Shown one piece after another: positions 15,339 to 23,928 of a DNA stretch of 64,000 nucleotides. Location: assembly GCF_029626145.1 (NCBI RefSeq), contig NZ_JARUBJ010000002.1:1704501-1768500 (forward strand), given 5' to 3'. The position numbers were made by a program, and so were the translations under genes. The stretch is from Micromonospora sp. WMMD961 (GTDB taxonomy: Bacteria > Actinomycetota > Actinomycetes > Mycobacteriales > Micromonosporaceae). Within the stretch, counting starts at the first letter, position 1, and every line of letters begins with the position of its first letter. A model generated the notes under the pieces. That model did not search any database and was not told where the DNA came from. It was given only the letters and a program-made list of their open reading frames with translations.

Positions 15339-17279
15339 GTGCGCTATCGCCAGCTCACCACCGGGACGCTCGCGCTGGGCGTCATCCTCCTCGTCGACGT
15401 GCTGCGGGTCTGGCTGCCCGGCATCATCACCATCTTCGGCCAGGCGGCGTCCACCCCGGCCGAGTTGATGGGAGCGTTCGCCCTCGGCTGGTTCGTGCTC
15501 GCGCTGGGCGCACCCGCGGTGGTCCGTCGGGTCGGCGCCCGCCCGGTCACGGTTGTCGCCGCCGTCGTGCTCGCCCTCGCCCGGCTCACACTCACCGCCG
15601 CGCCGGGCGGGCGTACGCAACTCTGGTTGGCCACCGCTGGACTGCTCGCCGGGCTGGTCTGGCTGGTCGGCGTCGCCACCGACACCGACCGCCCGGTTCC
15701 GGGACTGGCGTTGGGTTTCGCGGTCAACGCGGCCCTGCACGCCGTGTGGGACACCGTCGACCTGGTCTGGCGGGGCGACTGGGTGGCCTGGCTGCTCAGT
15801 TCCGTCGCGGTGCTGCTGTTCGTGCTCGGCACGGCCCAGCCCGGTACCCGTGCCGGTGGCGGTGGCGCGCGGGCCTGGCTGCTGGCCGGGCCGGCGCTGC
15901 TGCTGGCCGGAATGGTGGCGCTCTCTCCGGCGCTGGCCCGGACCGGGATGTCGTACCTGGTCGCCAGGGACGGTGTGGCGGGTTCGCCGTTGCTCGGCCT
16001 GGCACCGGTGCCGGTGGCGGTCGCCGTGTTCCTGTTTGCCGCGACGACCCGGCCGCCCCGAGGGTGGAGCCGCGCATACGGGCCGGTGGCGTTGCTGGTG
16101 GGCGCGGTGCTGTTCGCCCTCGACCGGGGCGACCTGCTTCTTCCGGCCATGCTGCTCGCCGCTGTCGGTCTCGGCGCCTGCCTCGCCCTGACCGACGACG
16201 CCGACGGCCCGGCCCCGACGGCAGTGACCGTGCCGGCGAGCACGGAGGCCGACACCACGAGCGTCGACAACGCCGACGACATCAGCGCGATGGCTGCCCG
16301 CCGGGGGTACGCGGTGGCCACCGGCATGCTGGTCTTCGCGCTGGGGGCGGTCGGCTACTACTCCGCCTACGACCTCGGATACCCCAACGCGGCGGTGCCG
16401 GTGGTGGTGGCCGGTCTGGTCGCCGTCGTGGCGTTCACCGCCCGGCCCGTCATGCAGTGGCTCCCCGGGCCGTTTCCGCCGCTACGGGCCGCCACGGCGG
16501 TCACCGCGCTGGCGCTGCTGGCACCGGTGCTCGCCGACGAGGTCCCGGTGGCCAGCAACCGGGACGGTCCACCGGAGCGGCTGACCGTGGTGGCGTACAA
16601 CATCCGGATGGGCTTCGGGCTGGACGGTCGGTTCGACCTGCGCGGGCTCACCGAGGCGGTCGACCGGCAACGCCCCGACGTGGTGCTGCTCAGCGAGGTG
16701 GACCGCGCCTGGCTGCTCAACGGTGGGCACGACACCCTTGACGTGTTGGCCGACCGGCTCGGCATGCCGTACGTCTTCGGGCCGGCCGCCGACCCGGTCT
16801 GGGGTGACGCCGTGCTCAGCCGTTGGCCGATGGACGATGCGCGGAGTCTCCCGCTGCCGGCCGTCGGTGCGCCCACCGGGGCGCAGGCCCTCGCCGTCAC
16901 GCTGGACCTGGGCGACGGTGTTCGTACCGCGGTGGTCAGCACCCACCTGCAACCGCCACCCGGGCAGGGCCCGGTGGTCCAGGCCCGCGCGGTCGCCGAC
17001 TTCGCCACCCGGTACGCCGCCGGGCGGCCGTTGGTGGTGGCGGGCGACCTGAACACCGAGCCGGGCGACGAGGCGTTCGGGCAGTTCACGGCCGCCGGTC
17101 TGGTCGACGCGTTGGCTGCCGCCCGACCGCTGGCGACCAGCCCCGCCGACGACCCGCGCGAACAGATCGACCACATCTTCGTCTCGGCCGGTCTGACGCC
17201 CAGCGACCCGGTCGCGCCCCGCAGCACGGCCAGCGACCACCTGCCGGTCGCGGTGACACTGACCCTCCCGCCCCGCTGA
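15339..17279 (+). CDS. Polytopic membrane protein with C-terminal endonuclease/exonuclease/phosphatase (EEP) domain
   Basis: 646 aa. The first ~395 residues are about ten hydrophobic helices. From about 415 on there is an EEP fold with its metal and catalytic residues: YNIRMG (Asn), LLSEVDR (Glu), VAGDLNTEPGD (Asp/Asn), IDHIFVS (Asp/His) and SDHLPV (Asp/His). This resembles membrane-bound sphingomyelinase- or phosphodiesterase-like proteins; the substrate may be a phospholipid or inositol phosphate, or DNA outside the cell (inference). The GTG at 15339 begins just before the first helix. It is convergent with mutT1, leaving only 6 bases between the stops. Confidence 0.85.
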   Translation: MRYRQLTTGTLALGVILLVDVLRVWLPGIITIFGQAASTPAELMGAFALGWFVLALGAPAVVRRVGARPVTVVAAVVLALARLTLTAAPGGRTQLWLATAGLLAGLVWLVGVATDTDRPVPGLALGFAVNAALHAVWDTVDLVWRGDWVAWLLSSVAVLLFVLGTAQPGTRAGGGGARAWLLAGPALLLAGMVALSPALARTGMSYLVARDGVAGSPLLGLAPVPVAVAVFLFAATTRPPRGWSRAYGPVALLVGAVLFALDRGDLLLPAMLLAAVGLGACLALTDDADGPAPTAVTVPASTEADTTSVDNADDISAMAARRGYAVATGMLVFALGAVGYYSAYDLGYPNAAVPVVVAGLVAVVAFTARPVMQWLPGPFPPLRAATAVTALALLAPVLADEVPVASNRDGPPERLTVVAYNIRMGFGLDGRFDLRGLTEAVDRQRPDVVLLSEVDRAWLLNGGHDTLDVLADRLGMPYVFGPAADPVWGDAVLSRWPMDDARSLPLPAVGAPTGAQALAVTLDLGDGVRTAVVSTHLQPPPGQGPVVQARAVADFATRYAAGRPLVVAGDLNTEPGDEAFGQFTAAGLVDALAAARPLATSPADDPREQIDHIFVSAGLTPSDPVAPRSTASDHLPVAVTLTLPPR

Positions 17280-17285
17280 GCCGCG

Positions 17286-18155
17286 CTACAGGCGGTCGGT
17301 GGCCAACAGTCGGCCGGCGGTGAAGGCGAGCAACCAACCGCCGCCCTTGGGCGTGCTGAAGTCCTCGTCGGTGCGCCCGGTCAGCTGCTCCAGGGCGCCC
17401 GGCAGCACCTTGCCCTGGCTGCACACCGCCGCCTGTCCACCGGCGTCGGCCAGCTCCAGCAGACGGGCGGCGGTGGCCAGGATCTGCTCGTCGTCCTGCT
17501 GACCGGGCCGCGGCTCGTCCAGGTCGCCGCAGACCTCGATCGGCAGGTCGAGCAGCGCGGCGGCCGGGTCCAGCGTCTGCACACACCGTCGCGGTGACGC
17601 CGACACCAGCCGGGACGGCCGGATCAGGGCCACCAGCCCGCCCAGCGCGTTCGCCTGCGCCCATCCCTCGGCGTCCAGCGGCCGTCCGACGTCCGGGCCG
17701 GACCAGGTGGCCCGCTTACCGGCGTGCGCGTGCCGGACCAGCGCGACGGTCGCGGTCACCGACGGCAGCGCCGCGAACGCCGCCAGCACCTCGGTGTCGT
17801 GGGGGTAGCTGACCAACCGGATCGCGTCGTCCACCGGCAGCCAACGGATGTCGTCCACCTCGGTGCCCGGCTGGAAACCCCCGTCGGCGACCGCCCGCAT
17901 CGACCAGTAGTCGACCAGCTTGGGCTGCCCCTCGCTGCGGTAGCGCACCGACGGCAGCCGGACCTGCGGCACGCCCCGCACGTCGGCCTCCTCGGCCACC
18001 TCGCGGACCGCCGCCGCCAGCGCGTGCTCGCCCGGTTCCAGCTTGCCCTTCGGCAGCGTCCAGTCGCCGTAGCGGGGGCGGTGCACCACGCAGACGTGTA
18101 CGCCGTCGGCGGTCGGCCGCCAGGCCACCCCGCCCGCCGCGCGGATGCCGGTCAC
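17286..18155 (-). CDS. mutT1: MutT1-like protein: Nudix domain fused to a histidine phosphatase domain
   Basis: 289 aa. The N-terminal half (about 1-140) has the Nudix box GKLEPGEHALAAAVREVAEE. The C-terminal half (about 148-289) is a SixA/phosphoglycerate-mutase-like phosphatase starting VALVRHAHAG. The same fusion in mycobacterial MutT1 hydrolyses 8-oxo-(d)GTP and dinucleotide polyphosphates, as I recall. Its GTG overlaps the TGA of the CYTH-CHAD gene (GTGA), so it is the last gene of a ppk1/CHAD/mutT1 operon. This suggests a link between polyphosphate and nucleotide polyphosphate turnover. Confidence 0.9.
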   Translation of the reverse strand: MTGIRAAGGVAWRPTADGVHVCVVHRPRYGDWTLPKGKLEPGEHALAAAVREVAEEADVRGVPQVRLPSVRYRSEGQPKLVDYWSMRAVADGGFQPGTEVDDIRWLPVDDAIRLVSYPHDTEVLAAFAALPSVTATVALVRHAHAGKRATWSGPDVGRPLDAEGWAQANALGGLVALIRPSRLVSASPRRCVQTLDPAAALLDLPIEVCGDLDEPRPGQQDDEQILATAARLLELADAGGQAAVCSQGKVLPGALEQLTGRTDEDFSTPKGGGWLLAFTAGRLLATDRL

Positions 18156-19675
18156 GGCAGCCACCTGGTCCGCCGCCGTCGGGTGGCCCGGTGCCAGGCC
18201 GCCGGGAAGGCAGCCCGCATCCGGTGTACGCAGGCGCGTTCCCGCTCGGCGAGGCGCCCGGCGGTGACCGCCAGCTCGTGGTCGTCCGGCCGCTCGGCGG
18301 CGATCTCCAACCAGGTGTCCGCCGCCACCGCCGCATCCTGGTGCTCGCCGAGCACGTCCTGCACCCGGGCCAGGGCGCGGGACAGCCGGCGCGCTCCCTT
18401 GCTGACCGTCGGTGCCACCGCGTTGACCGCGTACCGGGCCTGTTTGGCCTCCTTGCGGACGGCGTGCCACCTGTCGTCCGGCGACTGCGCGTCGAGCCCC
18501 TCCACGCCCTCCGGCCCGGTCAACCGCGCCCACGGTCGGGCCACCAGCGCGGGCAACGCCTCCGCCGCTGGCGCGGCCGCCCGGCTGGTGAGCCGGGGCG
18601 AGGCGGAGGCCAGCACCAGGGAGTCCACCAGGGCCAGGTAACGGGCGCCGCGCAACGCCTCGTCGATGACGGCGAGCGCCGTTCGCTGCCGTGCGGCGAG
18701 GACGTCGTCCAGCCGGCCCACCGCGCCCTCGTCCAGCGGGCTCAGCGGGTCCGCGTCGGCGGTTTCGCGCAGCCGGGCACGCAGCACCTCGGCGTCCCGG
18801 GCCGCGCCGAGGACACCGGCCAGCCAGCGCAGCTCGGTGCGCAGCGGACGGGACCAGGTCTTGCGGACCAACGGTGTGAAGGTGCGCAGGTCACTGCGGA
18901 GGCGGCGGCAGGCCACCCGCATCTGGTGCACACCGGTGTCGCCGCCGGCGGCCGGGGCGCGGAGCCGGACCAGCGGGTCGTGCGCCAGCAGTCGGCGGAT
19001 CTCCTTACGGAGCGCCTCGGTCACCACGTCACCGGCGGTCGGCTCGGCGGGCAGCCCGGCCGGGCCGACGAGGTCCGGATCGGCCTGCGCCGTCGCGCCC
19101 AGCGCCCGTACGTGCTTCGGGACGAACGACCCGCGCTGGGCGCCTGCCTCGCGCAGCACCGCGCCGATCCGGTCGAGCAGACTCCGGTCGCCGGCCTTGC
19201 GCTCGACCTCGAGCTCGCGGAACGTGTCGGTGGTGGCACCGGAGTCGTCCAGCACCGTCACCCGGTCGTCCACCACCTCGGCCAGCACCGTGCCGGCCCT
19301 GTCGCACACCTCGTACGCGTGCCGGACCGTCCGGACCACGGTCACCGGAGCCAGCGCCGCCCCCCGGTGCAGGACGGTGACCAGCTCCACCAGCTCCGGC
19401 GGTGGCTGCCTCTTCGGCCCCGGGCGGGAGACCTCGTGCCGGACGCCCGGGGTGTCGGTCGGCAGTTTCACGGTCCAGGGCAGCTCGTCGCCCTTGCGGT
19501 GGCGCAGTGAGGCACCGGCGCGGGCCAGCCTCAGGTCGACGGTGTCGAGATAGCGGGCGACCAACGTCACCGGTGGCAGCGCCCGGACCCGGCCCCCGGG
19601 CGGTGCCGTGGCGGCCAGGTCCGGCAGCACGTAGGTGTCGTCCACCTCGTACTTCTGCTCCTCCTCGACCATCAA
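18152..19675 (-). CDS. CYTH-CHAD domain protein (polyphosphate-binding)
   Basis: 507 aa. Residues 1 to about 200 are a CYTH/triphosphate-tunnel domain: the EEEQKYEV start supplies the E-x-E-x-K motif, and later RYLDTVDLRL, LRHRKG and FRELEVERK are tunnel strands with basic and acidic lining. Residues about 215-507 are a CHAD helical domain (VHQMRVACRRLRSDLRTFTP, WHAVRKEAKQARYAV), a family known to bind inorganic polyphosphate through conserved His/Arg/Lys. Between ppk1 (21 bases upstream) and mutT1 (4-base overlap), it is well placed to bind or cleave the product of Ppk1. A tandem MM start leaves 19675 or 19672 open. Confidence 0.92.
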   Translation of the reverse strand: MMVEEEQKYEVDDTYVLPDLAATAPPGGRVRALPPVTLVARYLDTVDLRLARAGASLRHRKGDELPWTVKLPTDTPGVRHEVSRPGPKRQPPPELVELVTVLHRGAALAPVTVVRTVRHAYEVCDRAGTVLAEVVDDRVTVLDDSGATTDTFRELEVERKAGDRSLLDRIGAVLREAGAQRGSFVPKHVRALGATAQADPDLVGPAGLPAEPTAGDVVTEALRKEIRRLLAHDPLVRLRAPAAGGDTGVHQMRVACRRLRSDLRTFTPLVRKTWSRPLRTELRWLAGVLGAARDAEVLRARLRETADADPLSPLDEGAVGRLDDVLAARQRTALAVIDEALRGARYLALVDSLVLASASPRLTSRAAAPAAEALPALVARPWARLTGPEGVEGLDAQSPDDRWHAVRKEAKQARYAVNAVAPTVSKGARRLSRALARVQDVLGEHQDAAVAADTWLEIAAERPDDHELAVTAGRLAERERACVHRMRAAFPAAWHRATRRRRTRWLP

Positions 19676-19696
19676 CCCAGCCTATGCGGTGATCGG

Positions 19697-22054
19697 TCAG
19701 CCGGCCGTGCCACCGACGCGGCGCAGCAGCAGTTCCTGCAGATGCGCCCGGTGGGTGTCGTCGGTGCTGGTACGCCGGGTCCAGCTCCCGTCGCCGGCCA
19801 GCTCGAACGCGTCCACGTCGGGGCTCATGGCGGCGGTCAGCACCTGGTCCAGTTCGGCGCGTGCGATCGGGTCGCTCACCTGCACCAGCGCCTCCACCCG
19901 GCGGTCCAGGTTGCGGTGCATCAGGTCGGCCGACCCCATCCAGAACTCGGCCTCCCCGTTGTTGCCGAACCGGAACACCCGGGAGTGCTCCAGGAAGCGG
20001 CCGAGGATCGAGCGGACCCGGATGTTCTCCGACAGCCCGGGCACCCCGGGGCGCAGCGTGCACATGCCCCGGATGAGCAGGTCGACGTGGACACCGGCCT
20101 GGGAGGCCCGGTACAGCGCGTCGGTCACCCCCTCGTCGACCAGTGAGTTGACCTTGAACTGGACCAGGCCGGGCATGCCCAGCCGGACGTGCGAGATCTC
20201 CCGCTCGATGCGCTCGATGAGGCCGGCGCGGATGCCCTGTGGGGCGACCAGCAACCGCCGGTACGCGGTCTGCCGGCTGTATCCGGTCAGGACGTTGAAC
20301 AGGTCGGTGAGGTCGGCACCGATCTCCGGGTCGGCGGTGAGCATCCCGAAGTCCTCGTACAGCCGGGCGGTCTTGGGGTGGTAGTTGCCGGTGCCGATGT
20401 GGCAGTAGCGGCGGATCTGGTTGCCCTCCTGGCGGACCACCAGCGCGGTCTTGCAGTGCGTCTTCAGGCCGACCAGGCCGTACACCACGTGGCAGCCGGC
20501 ACGTTCCAACGTGCGGGCCCAGCCGATGTTCGCCACCTCGTCGAAGCGGGCCTTCACCTCCACCAGCACCACCACCTGCTTGCCGGCGGCGGCCGCGTCG
20601 ACCAACGCGTCGACGATCGGGGAGTCGCCGCTGGTGCGGTAGAGGGTCTGCTTGATGGCCAGCACGTTCGGGTCGGCGGCGGCCTGCTCGATGAAGCGCT
20701 GCACGCTGGTCGCGAACGAGTGGTACGGGTGGTGCACCAGGATGTCCCCGTCGCGCAGGGTGGCGAAGACGCTGCGCGGCACCTCGCCCTCGGCGAGCCG
20801 GGGATGGGTGGCCGGCACGAACGGCGGGTCCTTGAGGTCCGGCCGGTCCGCCTCCCCGTAGACCTGCCACAACGCGGACAGGTCCAGCAACCCGGGCACC
20901 CGCAGCACGTCCTGGTCGTCCATGTCCAGCTCGCGGACGAGCAGCTCCAACATGTGGTCGGAGATCGACGCGGCCACCTCCAGGCGGACCGGCGGACCGA
21001 ACCGCCGCCGGGCCAGCTCCCGTTCCAGGGCCTGCAGCAGGTCCTCGTCGCGGTCCTCGTCGACCTCCACCTCGGCGTTGCGGGTGACCCGGAACAGGTG
21101 GCACTCGACGACCTGCATGCCGCTGAACAGCTGCCCCAGGTGCACCGAGATCAGGTCTTCCAGGGGCAGCATCCGTACGCCCGGCTGGCCCCGGTCGACC
21201 CGGACGAAGCGGGGGACGTTGTTGGGCACCTTCACCCGGGCGAACAGCTCGGAGCCGCCGTCGGGGTCACGAACCGCCACCGCCAGGTTCAGCGACCGCC
21301 CCGAGATGTACGGGAACGGGTGCGCCGGGTCGACCGCGAGCGGGGTCAGCACCGGGAAGATGTGCTCCCGGAAGTAGGTGCGCAGCCGTTCCCGCTCCGG
21401 GTCGCCCAACTCGCCCCAGCGCAGGATGCGGATGCCCTCGTCGGCCAGCTTGGGCAGCACGTCGTCCACGAAGCAGGCGGCGTGCCGGGCGACCAGCGCG
21501 GCCGTCCGCTCCGCGATCAGCTCCAACTGGGTACGCAGCGGCAGCCGGTCCCCGCCGCGCACAGGCAGGCCGGCGGAGAGTCGCCGCTTCAGCCCGGCGA
21601 TCCGGACCATGAAGAACTCGTCGAGGTTGCTGGCGAAGATCGCCAGGAACTTGGCCCGTTCCAGCAGTGGGGTGCGCTGGTCCTCGGCCAGGGCGAGCAC
21701 GCGGGCGTTGAAGTCGAGCCAGGACAGCTCCCGGTTGAGGAACCGGTCCTCGGGCAGCGGCGCCGGTGGTTCGTCGTCCTCCTCCTCGGCGGCGGTCGGG
21801 AGGCCGTCCGGCAGGACCTGGTGGACGCCGGTGGTGGCCGGGGCGTCCACCTCGTTGCTCGTCGGCGCGGGGTCGAGGACCTCGTCCAGCCCGGAGGAGG
21901 CGGCCCCCGGGTCGTCGGCGAGGGTGTCGGCGCGGGCGGCGCCGGCCCGTTCGGCGCGGGACGGGCGGAAGCGCCCGTCGGTGCCGCGTGCGCGGGAACC
22001 GTTGCGGAGGTCGGTGGCGGGCGGGTGGGCCGGTTGCTCGCGAGGGGTGCTCAC
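19697..22054 (-). CDS. ppk1: Polyphosphate kinase 1
   Basis: 785 aa. Makes inorganic polyphosphate from ATP. Domains in order: an unusual ~100-residue low-complexity N-terminus, the N domain (FLNRELSWLDFN, FASNLDEFFMVRIAG), a head domain, and two phospholipase-D-like C domains with the autophosphorylated histidine in VGLKTHCKTALVV and the second histidine in HIGTGNYHPKTA. E. coli Ppk is about 688 aa; the extra length is all N-terminal. The GTG start lies 6 bases after the -10-like GATTAT (22061-22066), so a leaderless message is likely. First gene of the ppk1/CYTH-CHAD/mutT1 operon. Confidence 0.96.
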   Translation of the reverse strand: MSTPREQPAHPPATDLRNGSRARGTDGRFRPSRAERAGAARADTLADDPGAASSGLDEVLDPAPTSNEVDAPATTGVHQVLPDGLPTAAEEEDDEPPAPLPEDRFLNRELSWLDFNARVLALAEDQRTPLLERAKFLAIFASNLDEFFMVRIAGLKRRLSAGLPVRGGDRLPLRTQLELIAERTAALVARHAACFVDDVLPKLADEGIRILRWGELGDPERERLRTYFREHIFPVLTPLAVDPAHPFPYISGRSLNLAVAVRDPDGGSELFARVKVPNNVPRFVRVDRGQPGVRMLPLEDLISVHLGQLFSGMQVVECHLFRVTRNAEVEVDEDRDEDLLQALERELARRRFGPPVRLEVAASISDHMLELLVRELDMDDQDVLRVPGLLDLSALWQVYGEADRPDLKDPPFVPATHPRLAEGEVPRSVFATLRDGDILVHHPYHSFATSVQRFIEQAAADPNVLAIKQTLYRTSGDSPIVDALVDAAAAGKQVVVLVEVKARFDEVANIGWARTLERAGCHVVYGLVGLKTHCKTALVVRQEGNQIRRYCHIGTGNYHPKTARLYEDFGMLTADPEIGADLTDLFNVLTGYSRQTAYRRLLVAPQGIRAGLIERIEREISHVRLGMPGLVQFKVNSLVDEGVTDALYRASQAGVHVDLLIRGMCTLRPGVPGLSENIRVRSILGRFLEHSRVFRFGNNGEAEFWMGSADLMHRNLDRRVEALVQVSDPIARAELDQVLTAAMSPDVDAFELAGDGSWTRRTSTDDTHRAHLQELLLRRVGGTAG

Positions 22055-22060
22055 CCGCTC

Positions 22061-22066
22061 ATAATC
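22061..22066 (-). promoter_or_regulatory. -10 box GATTAT of a leaderless transcript (ppk1)
   Basis: On the minus strand GATTAT is followed by 6 bases and the GTG of ppk1. No obvious Pho box was seen in the 54 bases before the next gene. Confidence 0.4.
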
Positions 22067-22108
22067 ACCCGATTACGGTGAACGCAAAATGAACTTGGGC
22101 TCGCCGGT

Positions 22109-22306
22109 TCAGATCATCGTCGGCAATGTCACCCGGACGACCGCACCGTCGGGATCGGTGTCGATGTGAACCCGCTGGCCGAGCCGGAGAAGTCGCAGCC
22201 CGGAGGCATCGAAGGCCCGCGCGGGGAAGCGCATCTCGGTGCCGTCGTCGAGCAGCAGGACACCGCTTCGTGTCGCCGCGTCGTAGCTGGCCACCGTGCC
22301 CTGCAT
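22109..22306 (-). CDS. Small OB/cold-shock-like protein
   Basis: 65 aa. MQGTVASYDAATRSGVLLLD, then TEMRFPARAFDASGLRLLRLGQRV, has the length, leading G-x-V strand and spacing of a CspA-like OB fold, but the RNA-binding FGF/FVH motifs are absent, so nucleic-acid binding is unproven. The ATG at 22306 is exactly 6 bases after a TACGGT box, which decides the start. Longer in-frame starts would overlap cofC. It lies just downstream of cofC on the same strand. Confidence 0.65.
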   Translation of the reverse strand: MQGTVASYDAATRSGVLLLDDGTEMRFPARAFDASGLRLLRLGQRVHIDTDPDGAVVRVTLPTMI

Positions 22307-22312
22307 GCTGGC

Positions 22313-22318
22313 ACCGTA
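22313..22318 (-). promoter_or_regulatory. -10 box TACGGT of a leaderless transcript
   Basis: On the minus strand TACGGT, then GCCAGC, then the ATG at 22306. Confidence 0.45.
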
Positions 22319-22355
22319 CACCGGGCGGGTCGGCCTGCGGCGGGGGCCGGGCGGG

Positions 22356-23003
22356 TCAGCCCGTGCAGTGGGCGGGGCGGTCACCGGCGACGAGTGCGGC
22401 GGTGTGCGGCCCCAGCCCGAGCCGGGTGGCGGTCACCAGGTCCGCGGGGGTGTCCACGTCCCGGCGCAGGCTGGGCCAGTCTCCGGTCAGTGGCAGCGCC
22501 CCGCTCGCCGTGTGCGCGGCGGCCGAGCCCACCCCGAAACGGGGTTCCAGCGGAACGCCGGGCGGGGCGGTGAGCAGAACCGTGCCGCTGCCGGGTGCGT
22601 CCGGCACGAACCGGCGTACCCCCGGCCGGCCGTTCTGGGCCGCGAGCAGTGCGCCGGCCAGCTCGGCCGGGCGCAGCGCCGGCAGGTCCGCGGTGAGCCC
22701 GGCCACCCAGCCGGTGGTTGTCCCGGCCGCGCCGTGCCGGAACGCCGCGTTCAGGCCGGAGTCCGGCCCGTCGGGCAGCACCCGCGCGCCGGCGGCCCGC
22801 GCCTCCGCCGCCACGCGGGTGTCGTCCGTGACCACCAGGGCCTCGGCGACCGCCGGGCAGGCCAGCACCGCGCGGAGGGTGTCGGCCGCCAGGGCCAGCG
22901 CCAGTTCCTCGTGCGGTACGCCGGACAGCGCGCCCCGCAGCCGGCTCTTTGCCGCGCCCAGATGCTTCACCGGCACCACCACGGCCCACCTCGGCTGACT
23001 CAC
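22356..23003 (-). CDS. cofC: CofC/FbiD-type 2-phospho-L-lactate (phosphoenolpyruvate) guanylyltransferase
   Basis: 215 aa. Nucleotidyltransferase that activates phosphoenolpyruvate or 2-phospholactate with GTP to start coenzyme F420 synthesis. Motifs are the N-terminal AVVVPVKHLGAAKSRL (GTP site), VVTDD, LPDGPDSGLNAAFRHG and GLTADLPALRPAEL (metal and acceptor site). The GTG at 23003 follows CAGGAT by 7 bases. Its place next to ppk1 and gpsA matches FbiD in mycobacteria. fbiA/B/C are not in the window. Confidence 0.9.
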   Translation of the reverse strand: MSQPRWAVVVPVKHLGAAKSRLRGALSGVPHEELALALAADTLRAVLACPAVAEALVVTDDTRVAAEARAAGARVLPDGPDSGLNAAFRHGAAGTTTGWVAGLTADLPALRPAELAGALLAAQNGRPGVRRFVPDAPGSGTVLLTAPPGVPLEPRFGVGSAAAHTASGALPLTGDWPSLRRDVDTPADLVTATRLGLGPHTAALVAGDRPAHCTG

Positions 23004-23010
23004 GTCGGCA

Positions 23011-23016
23011 ATCCTG
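23011..23016 (-). promoter_or_regulatory. -10 box CAGGAT of a leaderless transcript (cofC)
   Basis: On the minus strand CAGGAT is followed by 7 bases and the GTG at 23003. The same CAGGAT hexamer precedes ftsY and the DinB gene. Confidence 0.45.
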
Positions 23017-23131
23017 CCAGCCGGACGACGGGACCCTCGCTGGCCGTACCGGGGGCGAGCAGGCATGATTTCCGCTGCGGGTGTCGCGGACGGGGTTTCG
23101 CGGCGGGGTTGGGGCGCGATGAGGAGGCACA

Positions 23132-23869
23132 GTGGCACGGCGGAGGCTGGGGTTCTGGCAACGGTTCGCCGTAGGGCTGGTCAAGCCCGTGATGACCGTG
23201 TGGACCCGCCGGACCTGGAGTGGCCAGGAACACCTCGGCGGCGACGGCGGCGTGATCATCGTGGCGAACCACCTCTCGCACGCCGACCCGCTGGTCTCCG
23301 CGCACTTCATCTACGACTCCGGGCGATGGCCGCAGTACCTGGGCAAGGCCAGCGTGTTCCGGGTGCCGGTGGTCGGCTGGATCCTGCACCGGTGCCTGCA
23401 GATCCCGGTCGAGCGGGGCAGCGTCGACGCGGTCCGCTCGCTGGACGCGCTGGTCGGTGCGCTCAACCAGGGCGGTGCCGTGGTGATCTACCCGGAGGGC
23501 ACCACCACCCGGCAGCCGGAGCTGTGGCCGATGAAGGCGAAGACCGGCGCGGCCCGGCTGGCCCTGGCCACCGGTGCACCCGTCGTACCGGTGGTGATGT
23601 GGGGGCCGGAGCAGATCTTCGATCCACGCACCAGTCGCGTGAACCTGCGCCCCCGGATCCCGGTGACCGTCGTCGCCGGGGAACCGATCGACCTGAGCCG
23701 GTGGGCGGATGCCCAGCCGACCCGGGCCACCCTCGAAGAGATGACGGACACCATAATGTTGCGGCTGCGGGACATGCTCGCCGAGATCCGTGGTGGCACT
23801 CCGCCGCCGCTGTGGGCGCGACCGGCCAGGTCCTCCGCAGGCCGCGAGCAGCAGGGCGAAGCGGCATGA
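23132..23869 (+). CDS. plsC: 1-acyl-sn-glycerol-3-phosphate acyltransferase
   Basis: 245 aa. Adds the second acyl chain in phospholipid synthesis at the membrane. The catalytic motif NHLSHAD gives His47-x4-Asp52, and the glycerol-phosphate-binding motif YPEGTTT follows around residues 114-120. SD GAGGAGG precedes the GTG. It is followed by gpsA, which makes the glycerol-3-phosphate precursor; a 20-codon linker ORF joins the two by ATGA overlaps on both sides. Confidence 0.93.
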   Translation: MARRRLGFWQRFAVGLVKPVMTVWTRRTWSGQEHLGGDGGVIIVANHLSHADPLVSAHFIYDSGRWPQYLGKASVFRVPVVGWILHRCLQIPVERGSVDAVRSLDALVGALNQGGAVVIYPEGTTTRQPELWPMKAKTGAARLALATGAPVVPVVMWGPEQIFDPRTSRVNLRPRIPVTVVAGEPIDLSRWADAQPTRATLEEMTDTIMLRLRDMLAEIRGGTPPPLWARPARSSAGREQQGEAA

Positions 23870-23928
23870 GTGAGCGAAGCAGTGGTGCGGTCCGGGCCGC
23901 CGTGAAGCGGAACGGAGCGGCGGCATGA
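23866..23928 (+). CDS. 20-codon linker ORF between plsC and gpsA
   Basis: ATGAGTGAGCGAAGC... reads MSERSSGAVRAAVKRNGAAA and stops at TGA. Its ATG overlaps the plsC stop (ATGA) and its TGA overlaps the gpsA start (ATGA), so ribosomes could pass from plsC to gpsA through it. It may be a real coupling device or a chance frame. The peptide resembles no family I know. Confidence 0.4.
   Translation: MSERSSGAVRAAVKRNGAAA

Noticed and set aside
20189..22081. 630-codon frame on the plus strand opposite ppk1
   Set aside because: Antisense to a full-length Ppk1; no motif, His/Gln/Val-rich composition of a shadow frame.
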